Shown: piece by piece, positions 7,067 to 16,508 of the stretch | Layout: each line of letters opens with the position of its first letter | Position numbering within the stretch: position 1 is the stretch's first letter | DNA from: DASXMT01 sp963781305 | Lineage (GTDB): Bacteria > Actinomycetota > Acidimicrobiia > Acidimicrobiales > RAAP-2 | DNA: 64,000 nt | Assembly: GCA_963781305.1 (NCBI GenBank) | Contig: CAWAFL010000011.1 | Coordinates: 496,001 to 560,000 of the forward strand | Reading direction: 5' to 3' | Translations under genes and position numbers: made by a program | The notes under the pieces: generated by a model | Seen by the model: the letters and a program-made list of their open reading frames with translations, nothing else | What the model was told of the DNA's origin: nothing | The model's database searches: none

Positions 7067-9661
7067 ATGGGCAGCTACGTGCTTGGTTTCCAGGAGATCG
7101 ACCAGACGCAGGTCGCGGTCGTTGGCGGTAAGGGCGCGCACCTAGGGGAGCTCTCTCGCATCGAAGGCATCCGGGTACCGGCCGGCTTCTGCGTCACGAC
7201 GGACGCCTTCCGGCGGATCATGGTCGAGTCGCCGTCGATCCACGAAGGGCTCGATCGGTTGTCGCGTCTGAGCCTCGATGACCGTGAGGCGATCGGCACG
7301 CTCAGTGCGGAGATCCGGCGGACCCTCGAAGGGGCCGTCATCCCCGACGATCTGGCCGCGGCGATCGTCCGCTCGGTCGCCCGGCTCGGCGAACAAGCTG
7401 CCTGCGCGGTCCGATCGAGTGCGACAGCAGAGGACCTGTCGACGGCCTCCTTCGCCGGCCAGCAGGACACCTACCTGAACGTCGTGGGGCCATCGGCGAT
7501 CCTCGAGCACATCAGCCGGTGCTGGGCCTCGCTCTTCACTGAGCGGGCCGTGACCTACCGCCTCCGGAATGGATTCGACCAACGGAGAGTGCACATGGCA
7601 GTGGTCGTGCAGCAGATGGTCTTCCCGCAGGCGGCCGGCGTTCTCTTCACGGCCGACCCCGTCACGTCGAACCGGAAGGTCGTCGCCGTGGAGGCCGTCT
7701 TCGGACTGGGCGAGGCCCTGGTCTCGGGCCAGGTGAACGCGGACGTCTACCAGGTGCGCGAAAGCGACATCGTCGCCAAAGCAATCGCCACCAAGCAGCT
7801 GGCCGTCCACGCCTCGCCGGCAGGCGGAACGCAGGAACTCCCGATCGAGCCGGAGCGTCAGGATCAGCCGGCACTCACGGATGCGCAGGTCGTGCGGCTC
7901 GCGCAGCTGGGGCGCCGGATCGAAGGGCACTTCGGCAATCCCCAGGACATCGAGTGGTGCCTGGTCGATGACAGCTTCCAGATCGTCCAGAGCCGGCCGA
8001 TCACAACGCTGTTCCCCGTCCCTTCGGCCGGCGACCAAGAGAACCATGTGTACGTGTCCGTCGGTCATGCACAGATGATGACCGACGCTATGAAGCCCCT
8101 GGGGATCTCGTTTTGGCAGCTGACCACACCGCGGCCGATGTACGTGGCTGGTGGGAGGCTGTTCGTCGATGTCGCCGCGGACTTGGCGTCGCCGGCGAGG
8201 CGCGCCGGTCTCTTGGAGATCATGGGGAAATCCGATCTCCTGATCGCGGACGCGCTAGAGACCATCCTCGAACGCGACGACTTCATCCCCACCCTCAGGG
8301 GCGACAGTCCAGGTTCCGCGGCGGGTGGCGACATGGCCGCCCCCATCGAGACCGATCCGGCCATCGTCACTGGGCTGATCGAGCGCAGTGAGGCCTCCAT
8401 TGCCAAGTTGAAGAGCGACATCCGTAGTAAGTCCGGCTCCGCCCTGCTCGACTTCATCCTTGCCGACATACAGGAGCTGAGGCGGATCCTGTTCGATCCG
8501 CTGAGCCATCAGGTGTTCATGTCGGCAATGGAAGCCACGTGGTGGCTGAACGATCAGCTTCAGGCTTGGCTCGGTGAGACGAATGCGGCCGACACGCTTA
8601 CACAGTCGGTGCCCAACAACGTCACGTCGGAGATGGGGCTGGCGCTCCTGGACGTCGCTGACGTGATCCGTCCGTATCCGGAGGTGGTGGCTCTCCTGCA
8701 GCACGTCGAGGACGAGGACTTCTTGGACGAGCTGGCCGAGCTCACGGGCGGCCGGGAAGCGCAAGGCGCCATCCGTGCATACCTCGACAAGTACGGCATG
8801 CGCTGCGTCGGTGAGATCGACATCACGAGGCCACGTTGGAGCGAACGCCCCACCACGCTCGTGCCCCTGATCCTCGGCAACATCAAGAACTTCGAGCCGG
8901 GCGCCGGAGGGCGGCGCTTCGAGCAAGGCCGCAAAGAGGCCTGGGAGAAGGAAGAAGATCTGCTGACGCGCGTGCGGGACTTGCCCGACGGTGACCGCAA
9001 GGCCGATGAGACCAAGCGGAAGATCGACCGCGTCCGGACGTTCATCGGGTACAGGGAGTATCCGAAGTACGGCATGGTCAGCCGCTATTTCGTCTACAAG
9101 CAGGCCTTGCTGGAAGAGGCCGGGCGCCTCGTGCAGGCCCGTGTGCTTCGTGAGAAGGAGGACATCTTCTACCTCACGTTCCAGGAGCTGCACGACGTCG
9201 TACGCACGAACCACGCGGATGATCAGCTCATCTCCCAGCGGAAGGGCACGTTCAGGTCCCATCAGGCGCTGACGCCGCCCCGGGTGTTCACGTCGGATGG
9301 CGAGGTCGTCGCCGGGGCGTACCGACGCGACGACGTGCCGACCGGTGCGCTCGTTGGTTTACCGGTTTCTGCCGGGACCATCGAGGGACGGGCCCGCGTC
9401 ATCCTGGACATGGCCGAGGCCGATCTCGAGCCGGGCGACATCCTGGTCACGGCCTACACGGACCCCAGCTGGTCGCCCCTGTTCGTGGCGATATCGGGGC
9501 TGGTGACGGAGGTCGGTGGCCAGATGACCCATGGCGCAGTCATTGCGCGGGAGTACGGTTTGCCGGCCGTCGTGGGGGTGGGACAAGCGACACGGCTGAT
9601 CCGCGATGGGCAACGGATCCGCGTCAATGGAACGGACGGGTACATCGAGGTCCTGCCCTAG
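7067..9661 (+). CDS. rph: Rifamycin phosphotransferase (rifampin-inactivating)
   Basis: An 864-residue PEP-synthase-like enzyme that phosphorylates rifamycins using ATP, giving cytoplasmic antibiotic resistance. Start MGSYVLGFQEID at 7067 follows an AAGG site; an upstream in-frame start at 6971 would add 32 low-complexity residues. Domains: ATP-grasp N-terminal domain (to about residue 325, with VRSSATAEDL and QQMVFPQAAGVLFTADP), a long helical rifamycin-binding domain (about 335-755), and a C-terminal swivelling His domain with GGQMTHGAVIAREYG, His822 being the phosphocarrier. Length matches characterised Rph proteins (about 865). The RAE-like element just upstream supports the call. Confidence 0.93.
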   Translation: MGSYVLGFQEIDQTQVAVVGGKGAHLGELSRIEGIRVPAGFCVTTDAFRRIMVESPSIHEGLDRLSRLSLDDREAIGTLSAEIRRTLEGAVIPDDLAAAIVRSVARLGEQAACAVRSSATAEDLSTASFAGQQDTYLNVVGPSAILEHISRCWASLFTERAVTYRLRNGFDQRRVHMAVVVQQMVFPQAAGVLFTADPVTSNRKVVAVEAVFGLGEALVSGQVNADVYQVRESDIVAKAIATKQLAVHASPAGGTQELPIEPERQDQPALTDAQVVRLAQLGRRIEGHFGNPQDIEWCLVDDSFQIVQSRPITTLFPVPSAGDQENHVYVSVGHAQMMTDAMKPLGISFWQLTTPRPMYVAGGRLFVDVAADLASPARRAGLLEIMGKSDLLIADALETILERDDFIPTLRGDSPGSAAGGDMAAPIETDPAIVTGLIERSEASIAKLKSDIRSKSGSALLDFILADIQELRRILFDPLSHQVFMSAMEATWWLNDQLQAWLGETNAADTLTQSVPNNVTSEMGLALLDVADVIRPYPEVVALLQHVEDEDFLDELAELTGGREAQGAIRAYLDKYGMRCVGEIDITRPRWSERPTTLVPLILGNIKNFEPGAGGRRFEQGRKEAWEKEEDLLTRVRDLPDGDRKADETKRKIDRVRTFIGYREYPKYGMVSRYFVYKQALLEEAGRLVQARVLREKEDIFYLTFQELHDVVRTNHADDQLISQRKGTFRSHQALTPPRVFTSDGEVVAGAYRRDDVPTGALVGLPVSAGTIEGRARVILDMAEADLEPGDILVTAYTDPSWSPLFVAISGLVTEVGGQMTHGAVIAREYGLPAVVGVGQATRLIRDGQRIRVNGTDGYIEVLP

Positions 9662-9753
9662 AAATCTGAATCAACCAGGATGACGTCGACAACCACGAGC
9701 GGACGGCGAGCCGATTGTGAGCCGCAGATGACTGCCGAAGCTCGCTGTTCGTC

Positions 9754-10590
9754 TCACGTCTTGTTGGTCACGGCGAACCCGACGTCCCCGAACCCGGGGA
9801 GGACGGCCTCGATCGGGTCGCGCAGGTCGTCGATGTAGCCCAGGGCGTAGGCGCCACGGGTGTAGCCCATGAGCCGGAGGAGCTCGACGGGCAATGTCTG
9901 GGCCACCTCGGGTGGCGTGGCCAGGTACTGGTTCTCCTCCTGGCGAAGCCAAGCCAGGTTGTAGGTGATGTTGAGGCCGATACGGACCTGGTCGGTCTGG
10001 TTGGCCCCACCGCCGTGGTTCACGCTGCCGGAGTAGAACAGGACCGAGCCCCGCTCCATCTCGGCCGGCTCGGTGTCGTCTTGGGTAAATACCTGTGTGT
10101 CGTCGGCGGTATTGCTCCCGAGAACGATCCGGGTGGCACCGTTCTCCTCGGTGAACTCAGTGAGGGCCCAGATGGTGTTGCATTGGACCTCGTAGCCGGT
10201 GGGAAACGGGAAGAAGTCGAATGCCCAGCGGTCCTTGTGGATGGGCTGGGCCGGTTGGCCGGGTCCGATGGCAATGGCCTGGGTGAGGTGCAGCTGGAAG
10301 TTGGTGGCATGAGCCAGGAGGTTGCCCGTGGTCTCCAGAGCCAGCGGGTGCATCACCAGCTGCCGGGCAGCGGGCGAACGGGCAATCAGGGATCCTGTGC
10401 GCCGGGTCAGGAATCCGGTGAAATCGTCCGGCCCGGGCGGCGTGGCCTCGAGATACGGCTCCAGCTCGGCTTCGATGCTGTCCAACAGGCGGGAGGACGC
10501 CACCCCATCGACGATGACGGCGCCCTCCTCCTTGACGATCTCGGCCACCGCCGCGGGCGCGGTGTCGGCGGGAAGATGTTCGACGGACAT
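9754..10590 (-). CDS. Phytanoyl-CoA dioxygenase (PhyH) family protein
   Basis: A 278-residue Fe(II)/2-oxoglutarate-dependent dioxygenase. Iron ligands are seen as His118-x-Asp120 (IHKDRWAFD) and the distal His192 (VNHGGGAN), with Arg203 (QVRIGLN) positioned to bind 2-oxoglutarate. Start ATG at 10590 follows GGTGGAG. The family hydroxylates lipids, CoA thioesters and secondary metabolites; the substrate here is unknown. It heads the minus-strand side of a catabolic block. Confidence 0.88.
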   Translation of the reverse strand: MSVEHLPADTAPAAVAEIVKEEGAVIVDGVASSRLLDSIEAELEPYLEATPPGPDDFTGFLTRRTGSLIARSPAARQLVMHPLALETTGNLLAHATNFQLHLTQAIAIGPGQPAQPIHKDRWAFDFFPFPTGYEVQCNTIWALTEFTEENGATRIVLGSNTADDTQVFTQDDTEPAEMERGSVLFYSGSVNHGGGANQTDQVRIGLNITYNLAWLRQEENQYLATPPEVAQTLPVELLRLMGYTRGAYALGYIDDLRDPIEAVLPGFGDVGFAVTNKT

Positions 10591-10768
10591 AAGTGCTCCA
10601 CCTCATTTGTTGTCGCTCTCGAGAAAGCCTAAGCCCCAGAGCGAATCCCTTCCGGCCAGCCTGGCGACGAAGGATCGCCAGCTGTGGTGACGCCTCGACA
10701 AGTTCCGGCGGGTGGCACCGCGCGGTCGGTCCCTTTCATGGGCTGGCCACCGATCGGGCTCCTTCGGA

Positions 10769-11206
10769 TCAGGAGTGCTCGTCCTCTGGCTCCCAATACA
10801 CGACTCCGACGCCGGGCTCCACCTCGACTGAATAGGCCCGGACAACCATGCCGATGGAGACGTCCTCGGGCGCGCAACCGGTGACGTTCCCCATCATCAT
10901 GGGGCCCTCGTCCAGAGCGATCATGGCCACGACGTACGGCACTTCGCCCTTGAACGGCTCGGCTCCCTGTTGACGGATGATCGTGAAGGTGTAGACGACG
11001 CCTCGCCCCGACGCCTCCTCCCATTCCGGATCCGTTCCGCATGTCGTACACATCGCCCGTGGGTAGAACTGCCTCGATCCACAGGACGGACAATGCTGGA
11101 TGAGAAGCCTCCCTTGTGCCGCGGCATCCCAGAATGTCGCCGAGGCCGGATCCGGGACCGGAATGGGCTTTGTCCAGGTATCGACGGTCCGAATCTCGAT
11201 GGTCAT
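10769..11206 (-). CDS. DUF35 / Zn-ribbon OB-fold protein, partner of thiolase-like protein
   Basis: A 145-residue protein with an N-terminal helix, a rubredoxin-like zinc ribbon (HCPSCG ... MCTTCG, four Cys near residues 38-55) and a C-terminal OB fold (ASGRGVVYTFTIIRQ ...). DUF35 proteins bind thiolase-like enzymes and deliver acyl-CoA substrates, as in actinobacterial sterol side-chain retro-aldolases. Its ATG at 11206 overlaps the stop of the thiolase-like gene by 4 nt, so the two are made together and probably form one complex. Confidence 0.88.
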   Translation of the reverse strand: MTIEIRTVDTWTKPIPVPDPASATFWDAAAQGRLLIQHCPSCGSRQFYPRAMCTTCGTDPEWEEASGRGVVYTFTIIRQQGAEPFKGEVPYVVAMIALDEGPMMMGNVTGCAPEDVSIGMVVRAYSVEVEPGVGVVYWEPEDEHS

Positions 11207-12375
11207 GGATGCTCCCTTCCCAACACGACGGTGCCGATGCACGACAGCCAACCGCCCGATCCGCACGCGACAGCGATGTTGCAATCGGGGACTTGCGCCG
11301 CACCTGCTTGGTCCCGGAGCTGGCGAGCCGCTTCGATCAAGAGAAACATGCCTCGCATCCCAGAATGACATGACGACAATCCGCCACCGTCGGTATTGAG
11401 GGGGAGGTCCCCGCCGCGTCGGAGATGCCCCTCGGCGACGTACGCACCGCCTTCGCCCCTCTTGCAGAAGCCAAGGCCCTCGAGCAGGAGCAGCACCGTG
11501 ATCGTGAAGCTGTCGTAGAGCTGCACCGTGTCGACTTCATCCGGCCTCACGCCGGCCTCGGCCAAAGCCGCCGGGCCGCAGATGGCGGCGGCCGTGGTGG
11601 TGAAATCGGGCATCTGGCTGATGTTCCAGTGGGTCTGCCCACCGGCGGCGCCCAGAACGTAGACGGGGGGTTGACGGAGGTCTCGTGCCCGCTCGGCCGT
11701 CGTGATGATCAAGGCGCCCCCGCCATCGGAGATCACGCAACAATCCAGCTTGTGGAGCGGATCAGCGACCAGCCTCGAATTCACAACATCCTCGACGGAG
11801 ATCGCATCGCGGTACATGGCCTTCGGGTTGAGGCCGGCGTACTCCCTCACCCCGACGGCGATCTCGGCCAGCTGCTCCGATGTGGTGCCATATTCGTGCA
11901 TATGGCGTCGGGCTGCCATGGCGTAGGCGCCGACAAGGGTGTTGCCATACGGTGCCTCATATCTCGCAGGGCCCTGCACGTGTTGACGTTCTCGGCCGAA
12001 TCCACCCGTCCCCAATGTCCGCCCCATGCGGGAGAGGAAGTCGGATCCGTAGGTGACGAGGACCGTTTCGCACAGCCCCTGCCGGACGGCGGCAGCCGCG
12101 TGCTGTACGTGGAACTCGAATGACGATCCGCCGGTCATGGTCCCATCGATGTAGCGATGGTCGACGCCGAGATACTCAGCCATGCTGACCGCGCTCTCGC
12201 TGTCTCCGCCGCCCATCCCGGCCGAGAGGTAGCCGTCGACGTCGCCTTTCGTGACGCCCGAGTCGAGCAACGCCCGCCGGGTGGCTTGCGAGTGGTGCCC
12301 GATGGCATCGAGATGAGGGGCCCGGGGGTAATCGCTCAGCCCAATACCGACAATGACTGGAGTTCGATCGGCCAT
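11203..12375 (-). CDS. Thiolase-like (lipid-transfer/Ltp2-type) protein without nucleophilic Cys
   Basis: A 390-residue thiolase-fold protein starting MADRTPVIVGIG; an upstream GTG at 12393 would add six residues. Where thiolases have the acylated Cys (C-x-S-G), this protein has MTGGSSFEFH, so it cannot act as an ordinary thiolase. It retains late thiolase segments (VQLYDSFTITVLLLLEGLG, CGSGGWLSCIG). Cys-less thiolase-like proteins paired with DUF35, such as Ltp2, catalyse retro-aldol cleavage of hydroxyacyl-CoA; this is my inference here. It forms a two-gene operon with the DUF35 gene. Confidence 0.82.
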   Translation of the reverse strand: MADRTPVIVGIGLSDYPRAPHLDAIGHHSQATRRALLDSGVTKGDVDGYLSAGMGGGDSESAVSMAEYLGVDHRYIDGTMTGGSSFEFHVQHAAAAVRQGLCETVLVTYGSDFLSRMGRTLGTGGFGRERQHVQGPARYEAPYGNTLVGAYAMAARRHMHEYGTTSEQLAEIAVGVREYAGLNPKAMYRDAISVEDVVNSRLVADPLHKLDCCVISDGGGALIITTAERARDLRQPPVYVLGAAGGQTHWNISQMPDFTTTAAAICGPAALAEAGVRPDEVDTVQLYDSFTITVLLLLEGLGFCKRGEGGAYVAEGHLRRGGDLPLNTDGGGLSSCHSGMRGMFLLIEAARQLRDQAGAAQVPDCNIAVACGSGGWLSCIGTVVLGREHP

Positions 12376-12547
12376 GGTGCAGACCATAATCAAGCGGTGG
12401 AACTAACACCCACTGCTTGTCGTCGTCAGGCGCGGTGCGAGGAGTTGGGGAGCGACACGGTAAGGCGTCTGCCCAGTGGGCGGCCTAGTGTTATGGCACG
12501 GAATGACGAACGCTCGGCCTGTCAACATCCCCCATGGAGGTTGGATC

Positions 12548-13084
12548 ATGACACCATCGAACAATCCCGACGGCTCCAGCGGAAAGCGCCGGGGGATCGA
12601 GCTGTACGGCCCAGACGACGCCCGACCATTGTTCGAGACCGGCATGATGTCGATGCCCACGATGTCGCCGGAGGCACCCGAGCAGCTCGCGGAATGGGCC
12701 ATGTCCTCAGGTCACGTGGTGAAGACGCTCTTTGAGCAGTCGGGCGGTAACGGCATGAGCCTCATATGGTCGTGGTTCGGTCCCGGATACGCGCTACCCC
12801 GTCACTCCCACAGCGCCGACTGCCTGTACTACGTGTTGAAGGGCGAAGTGAAGCTGGGGCGGCGAAGCATCGCCGCCGGCGGCGGTTTCTTCGTCCCCGA
12901 GGATGCCCCCTACGCCTACTCCGCCGGCGATGAGGGCGTTGAGGTCCTCGAGTTTCGAGGGGTCAGCTCCTTCGACATGAAGATCACCGACAGCCTGAAC
13001 CGATGGAATCAGATCGTCTCCATTGTCCGGGAGAACAATGAGGGGTGGAAGGACGCGCAGGCCGAAGCGCACGTCAATGCCTGA
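12548..13084 (+). CDS. Cupin domain protein
   Basis: A 178-residue protein with a single cupin barrel. Cupin motif 1 is GYALPRHSHSADCLYYVLKGEVKLG (metal-binding His-x-His near residues 88-90) and motif 2 is FVPEDAPYAYSAGDEGVEVLEF. Start ATG at 12548 follows GGAGG at 12535-12539. It overlaps the next SDR gene by 8 nt. It may be a small dioxygenase, isomerase or sensor for an aromatic or ketoacid intermediate; the substrate is unknown. Confidence 0.82.
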   Translation: MTPSNNPDGSSGKRRGIELYGPDDARPLFETGMMSMPTMSPEAPEQLAEWAMSSGHVVKTLFEQSGGNGMSLIWSWFGPGYALPRHSHSADCLYYVLKGEVKLGRRSIAAGGGFFVPEDAPYAYSAGDEGVEVLEFRGVSSFDMKITDSLNRWNQIVSIVRENNEGWKDAQAEAHVNA

Positions 13085-13874
13085 CGCGGTAGCTCCTGGC
13101 CCGGTCCAGGGGAAGGTTGCCCTGGTCACAGGAGGGGCGTCCGGCATCGGACTGGCGGCCTCTCGCCGGTTTGTTCGAGACGGGATCGTCGTGGTGGTCG
13201 GTGACGTCAATGACCAGGCCCTCGAGTCGGTGCGAGACGAGCTCGGCGATGCGATACGCACGCTTCGCTGCGACGTGTCCGAGGAGTCGGACGTCGAGGC
13301 GCTGGCGTCGCTGGCCATGGACGAGTTCGGCCGCCTCGACATCGCCTTCGCCAACGCCGGAATCGGTTCGAGCTCGGCCATCGTTGACATCGATATCGCC
13401 GAGTGGACCCGAGTGCTCGAGGTCAACCTGGTGGGCAGCGTTCTCACCATGAAGCACGCGGCGCGACGGATGGGTCCGGGCGGCTCCATCGTGGTGACTG
13501 CGAGCCTCAATGCCGTTCAGCCCGGCCTGGGGCTGAGCGCCTACTGCGCGTCCAAGGCCGGCATCAAGATGCTGGTGGAGGTGGCCGCCATGGAGTTGGG
13601 GAGCGCCGGCATCCGGGTCAACGCCATCGGCCCCGGTCTCGTTCGTACGGGATTGACCGAGGGCGTCTGGCTCGTCCCGTCCATAGTCGACGAGTTCCAA
13701 GAGAACACTCCGCTTGACCGCTATTCCGCTCCTGAGGAGATCGCCAACTTGGTGGCATTCCTGTCATCGGAGGAGGCCGCCTTCATTTCCGGGTCGTTCT
13801 ATCTCATCGACGGGGGCGCCCACACCATGCGCTACCCGGATATCCCAACCAAGATCGCCGAGGTGACCCGGTGA
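13077..13874 (+). CDS. SDR family NAD(P)-dependent oxidoreductase
   Basis: A 265-residue classical SDR. The coenzyme motif TGGASGIG, the NAG motif (FANAGIG), an active-site Ser (TASLNA), YCASK and INAIGPGLVRT are all present, with full length. Start ATG at 13077 lies inside the cupin gene, so the pair is translationally coupled. It probably oxidises or reduces a hydroxyl intermediate in the catabolic block. Confidence 0.9.
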   Translation: MPDAVAPGPVQGKVALVTGGASGIGLAASRRFVRDGIVVVVGDVNDQALESVRDELGDAIRTLRCDVSEESDVEALASLAMDEFGRLDIAFANAGIGSSSAIVDIDIAEWTRVLEVNLVGSVLTMKHAARRMGPGGSIVVTASLNAVQPGLGLSAYCASKAGIKMLVEVAAMELGSAGIRVNAIGPGLVRTGLTEGVWLVPSIVDEFQENTPLDRYSAPEEIANLVAFLSSEEAAFISGSFYLIDGGAHTMRYPDIPTKIAEVTR

Positions 13875-13977
13875 ACGTGGGCAGCATGAACACGATGACC
13901 TCTGGCGTCGGCAGTCCGGGCCCATCGTTGCAGCACTAGAAGCCGATCCGAAGGGGACCACTCAAGGAGGCGTCATC

Positions 13978-14973
13978 ATGCGTGCGGCCGTGCTCGGTAA
14001 CCAAGGGGGCATGAGGGTGGAGCAGGTCAGCGACCCTGCACCCGACCGAGGCCAGCTGGTGATCCAGGTGGCCGCCTGCGGGATCTGCGGGTCGGATCTG
14101 AAGGCACGATCGGCCATGCCCCATGGGACGGTGATGGGCCATGAGTTCTGCGGCGACGTCGTGGCCGTGGGCCAGGACGTCGGGCATCCCTGGCGGGTGG
14201 GAACTTCAGCGGCCGTGCTCCCCGTGCTGTCTTGTGGAGTGTGTTCGTGGTGTCGGACGGGAGAGGTGGCGCACTGCGAATCAGCGAGATTGATCGGACT
14301 GGGTGGGAGCCCCGGTGGCTTCGCCGAGTTTGTGGCCGTGAGCGCTGACCACTCCTTCGTCCTACCCGAAGAGCTGCCTCCGTCCCTGGGCGCCTTGGTG
14401 GAGCCCTTTGCCGTCGGCCTGCATACCGCCCGCGTCGGCGCCATCGGCCACGGCGATGCGGTATTGGTCATCGGGGCCGGACCGGTCGGACTGACCACCG
14501 CGAAATGGGCCCAGGTCCTGGGAGCCAGGGAGGTCGTCATATCTGATCCGGTGGCGGCCCGGAGGGAGCTCAGTGCGACCTTCGGCGCCACCGGCGTGCT
14601 CGACCCGGCCACAGACGAGCTGGGTGACGGGTACGACGTGGTCATCGACTGCGTGGGTAAGCCCGGTCTGCTCGATCGGTGCGTGGCCGCTACACGCACG
14701 AAGGGCCGGGTGGTGGTGGCGGGCGTATGCATCGAGCCCGATGCCTACCTCCCCGCCACCGCTCTCATGAAGGAGCTCACCGTGGCCTTCTCGGTCTACT
14801 ACCGCCCAGACGAGTTCCGGTCGGTGATCGATGCCTTCGTGACCGGCCAGATCGATCCGAGTCCGTTGGTGACCAGGAGGGTCCCGCTCGACCAGGTCGA
14901 TGGGGCATTCGACGCGTTGACGGAGTCGGTGGTCGACAGCAAGATCTTGGTCGACCCCAGGGCGCGTTCCTAG
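13978..14973 (+). CDS. Zinc-binding medium-chain dehydrogenase
   Basis: A 331-residue MDR-family dehydrogenase. The catalytic zinc site is seen as CGICGSD and GHEFCGDVV, the structural zinc lobe as CGVCSWCRTGEVAHC, and the Rossmann motif as VIGAGPVGL. AAGGAGG precedes the ATG by a good distance. The enzyme resembles threonine/sorbitol dehydrogenase-type proteins; the substrate is unknown. It lies about 100 nt after the SDR gene on the same strand and probably belongs to the same transcript. Confidence 0.9.
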   Translation: MRAAVLGNQGGMRVEQVSDPAPDRGQLVIQVAACGICGSDLKARSAMPHGTVMGHEFCGDVVAVGQDVGHPWRVGTSAAVLPVLSCGVCSWCRTGEVAHCESARLIGLGGSPGGFAEFVAVSADHSFVLPEELPPSLGALVEPFAVGLHTARVGAIGHGDAVLVIGAGPVGLTTAKWAQVLGAREVVISDPVAARRELSATFGATGVLDPATDELGDGYDVVIDCVGKPGLLDRCVAATRTKGRVVVAGVCIEPDAYLPATALMKELTVAFSVYYRPDEFRSVIDAFVTGQIDPSPLVTRRVPLDQVDGAFDALTESVVDSKILVDPRARS

Positions 14974-14995
14974 CTGTCGAGCGGTCGTTCCGTCC

Positions 14996-16501
14996 TCAGG
15001 GCGTGATGGCTATGCGGGCGGCGGGTTCCGGTGTTGCTTGGCGACGGTACAGGCCTCGCTCGAGGGCATGGAGAAGACGGTCGCGGGTTTCGACCGGGCT
15101 GATGAGCTCGTCCTGGCCGAAGCTCTCGGCCGACCGGAACGACGCCTCGACCTCCATCTGGCGGAGCAAGGTCGCCTCGTCCAGGTCGGATCCCCGGGCC
15201 CGGCTCATGGCCGCCGCCCCCATGGCCCCCATGGTGGCGCCGGGGTAGGCGAAGGTCGCCGACTGCCCATCGAAGGGGATCATCCCCATGACCATCGACC
15301 CGAACCCGTAGGCCTTGCGCAGGGTGACGGTGAACTTGGGCACGCGGGCCTGCGTCTGCGCCGCGTACATGCGGGCGCCGCTGCGCAGGATGGCCTGGCG
15401 CTCCGACTGGCTGCCCGGCATGACCCCCGGGTTGTCGGCCAGAAAGACGAGGGGGATGTGGAACGAGTCGGCGACGGTGACGAAGTGGGCCCCTTTGTCG
15501 GCCCCGTCCGAGTCGACGGAGCCGGCCAGGACCTGGGGCTGGTTGGCCACAACGGCAACCGGGTGGCCGCCCAGGCGGGCCAGGGAGCAAATCAGCGAAC
15601 GACCGAAGTCGGGCTGCACCTCGAAGCACGTTCCCACATCGAACACGACGTCGATGACGTCGTGCATGTCGTAGACCCGGCGGCCGCTGCGGGGCACGAT
15701 GTCCAAGAGCTCGGGCACGGCTCGAAACCCGGCGTCGCCACCCTCGAGGTCGCTCGGGTACGACCAGGCCGAGGAGGGAAAGTACCCGAGGTAGGACCGC
15801 ACCAGGTCGAGCGCGGCCAGGTCGTCAGAGACGACGTTGTGGACCAGGCCGCTGGCCACGGCGACGTTGGGCCCACCCAGGTCCTCCTTGGAGATCTGCT
15901 CCCCGATGGACTCGAGGACGACGGGCGGCCCGGCGGTGAACACCGAGGCTTGGGCGCTCATCACGGTGAAGTCCGATATGGGAGCGACCAGCGCCCCATG
16001 GCCCGCAGAAGCTCCGAGGATGGCGGTCACCAGTGGGACCCGGCCCGAGCAGCGGGCCTGGGCCAGCAGATCGGTCGGGGTGCGCGCGTGCGACTTGCCG
16101 TCGGCCCGGAAGCCTGCGCCTTCGAGCATCATCACCAGCGGCACCCGATCGGTCGCCGCCAGTTCGGCCACGCGGTACCGCTTGGCGTTGGCCGCCGAAC
16201 TGATTGTTCCGGCGAGCACGGTGAAGTCCTCAGCCGCCACCATGACGGGACGCCCGTCGACGGACCCCGAGCCGATGACCACGGCGTCGGCCGGGGCGTC
16301 TGACCCGCCCACCAGGGTGCCGATCTCCATGAAGGACCCGGGGTCGAGCAGGTGGTCTATCCGGGCCCGGGCGTCGAGCTTGCCCGCATGTCGGTGCTTT
16401 TCCAGGCGCTCGGCTCCGCCCATGGCCCGTGACGCGGCCCGGCGTTGCTCCAGGTTGTCGAGTACCTCCTGCCAGTCCTCGGAACCCTCGCGCTCATCCA
16501 T
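14996..16501 (-). CDS. Acyl-CoA carboxylase carboxyltransferase subunit (MmdA/PccB-like)
   Basis: A 501-residue carboxyltransferase with two crotonase-like halves: an N-terminal half (ERLEKHRHAGKLDARARIDHL then the acyl-CoA segment with GASAGHGALVAP) and a C-terminal half (FVTVADSFHIPLVFLADNPG, then YGFGSMVMG, YPGATMGAMG). It transfers carboxyl from biotin to an acyl-CoA such as propionyl- or another CoA ester. No biotin carboxylase gene is adjacent, so the partner is encoded elsewhere. Only 7 nt separate it from the upstream enoyl-CoA hydratase gene. Confidence 0.9.
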   Translation of the reverse strand: MDEREGSEDWQEVLDNLEQRRAASRAMGGAERLEKHRHAGKLDARARIDHLLDPGSFMEIGTLVGGSDAPADAVVIGSGSVDGRPVMVAAEDFTVLAGTISSAANAKRYRVAELAATDRVPLVMMLEGAGFRADGKSHARTPTDLLAQARCSGRVPLVTAILGASAGHGALVAPISDFTVMSAQASVFTAGPPVVLESIGEQISKEDLGGPNVAVASGLVHNVVSDDLAALDLVRSYLGYFPSSAWSYPSDLEGGDAGFRAVPELLDIVPRSGRRVYDMHDVIDVVFDVGTCFEVQPDFGRSLICSLARLGGHPVAVVANQPQVLAGSVDSDGADKGAHFVTVADSFHIPLVFLADNPGVMPGSQSERQAILRSGARMYAAQTQARVPKFTVTLRKAYGFGSMVMGMIPFDGQSATFAYPGATMGAMGAAAMSRARGSDLDEATLLRQMEVEASFRSAESFGQDELISPVETRDRLLHALERGLYRRQATPEPAARIAITP

Positions 16502-16508
16502 CGCAGTC

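Noticed and set aside
15038..16303. A 421-codon open frame on the plus strand opposite the carboxyltransferase gene
   Set aside because: It is an antisense shadow caused by high GC; its translation is Gly/Arg/His-rich without domains, while the opposite strand encodes a full carboxyltransferase.
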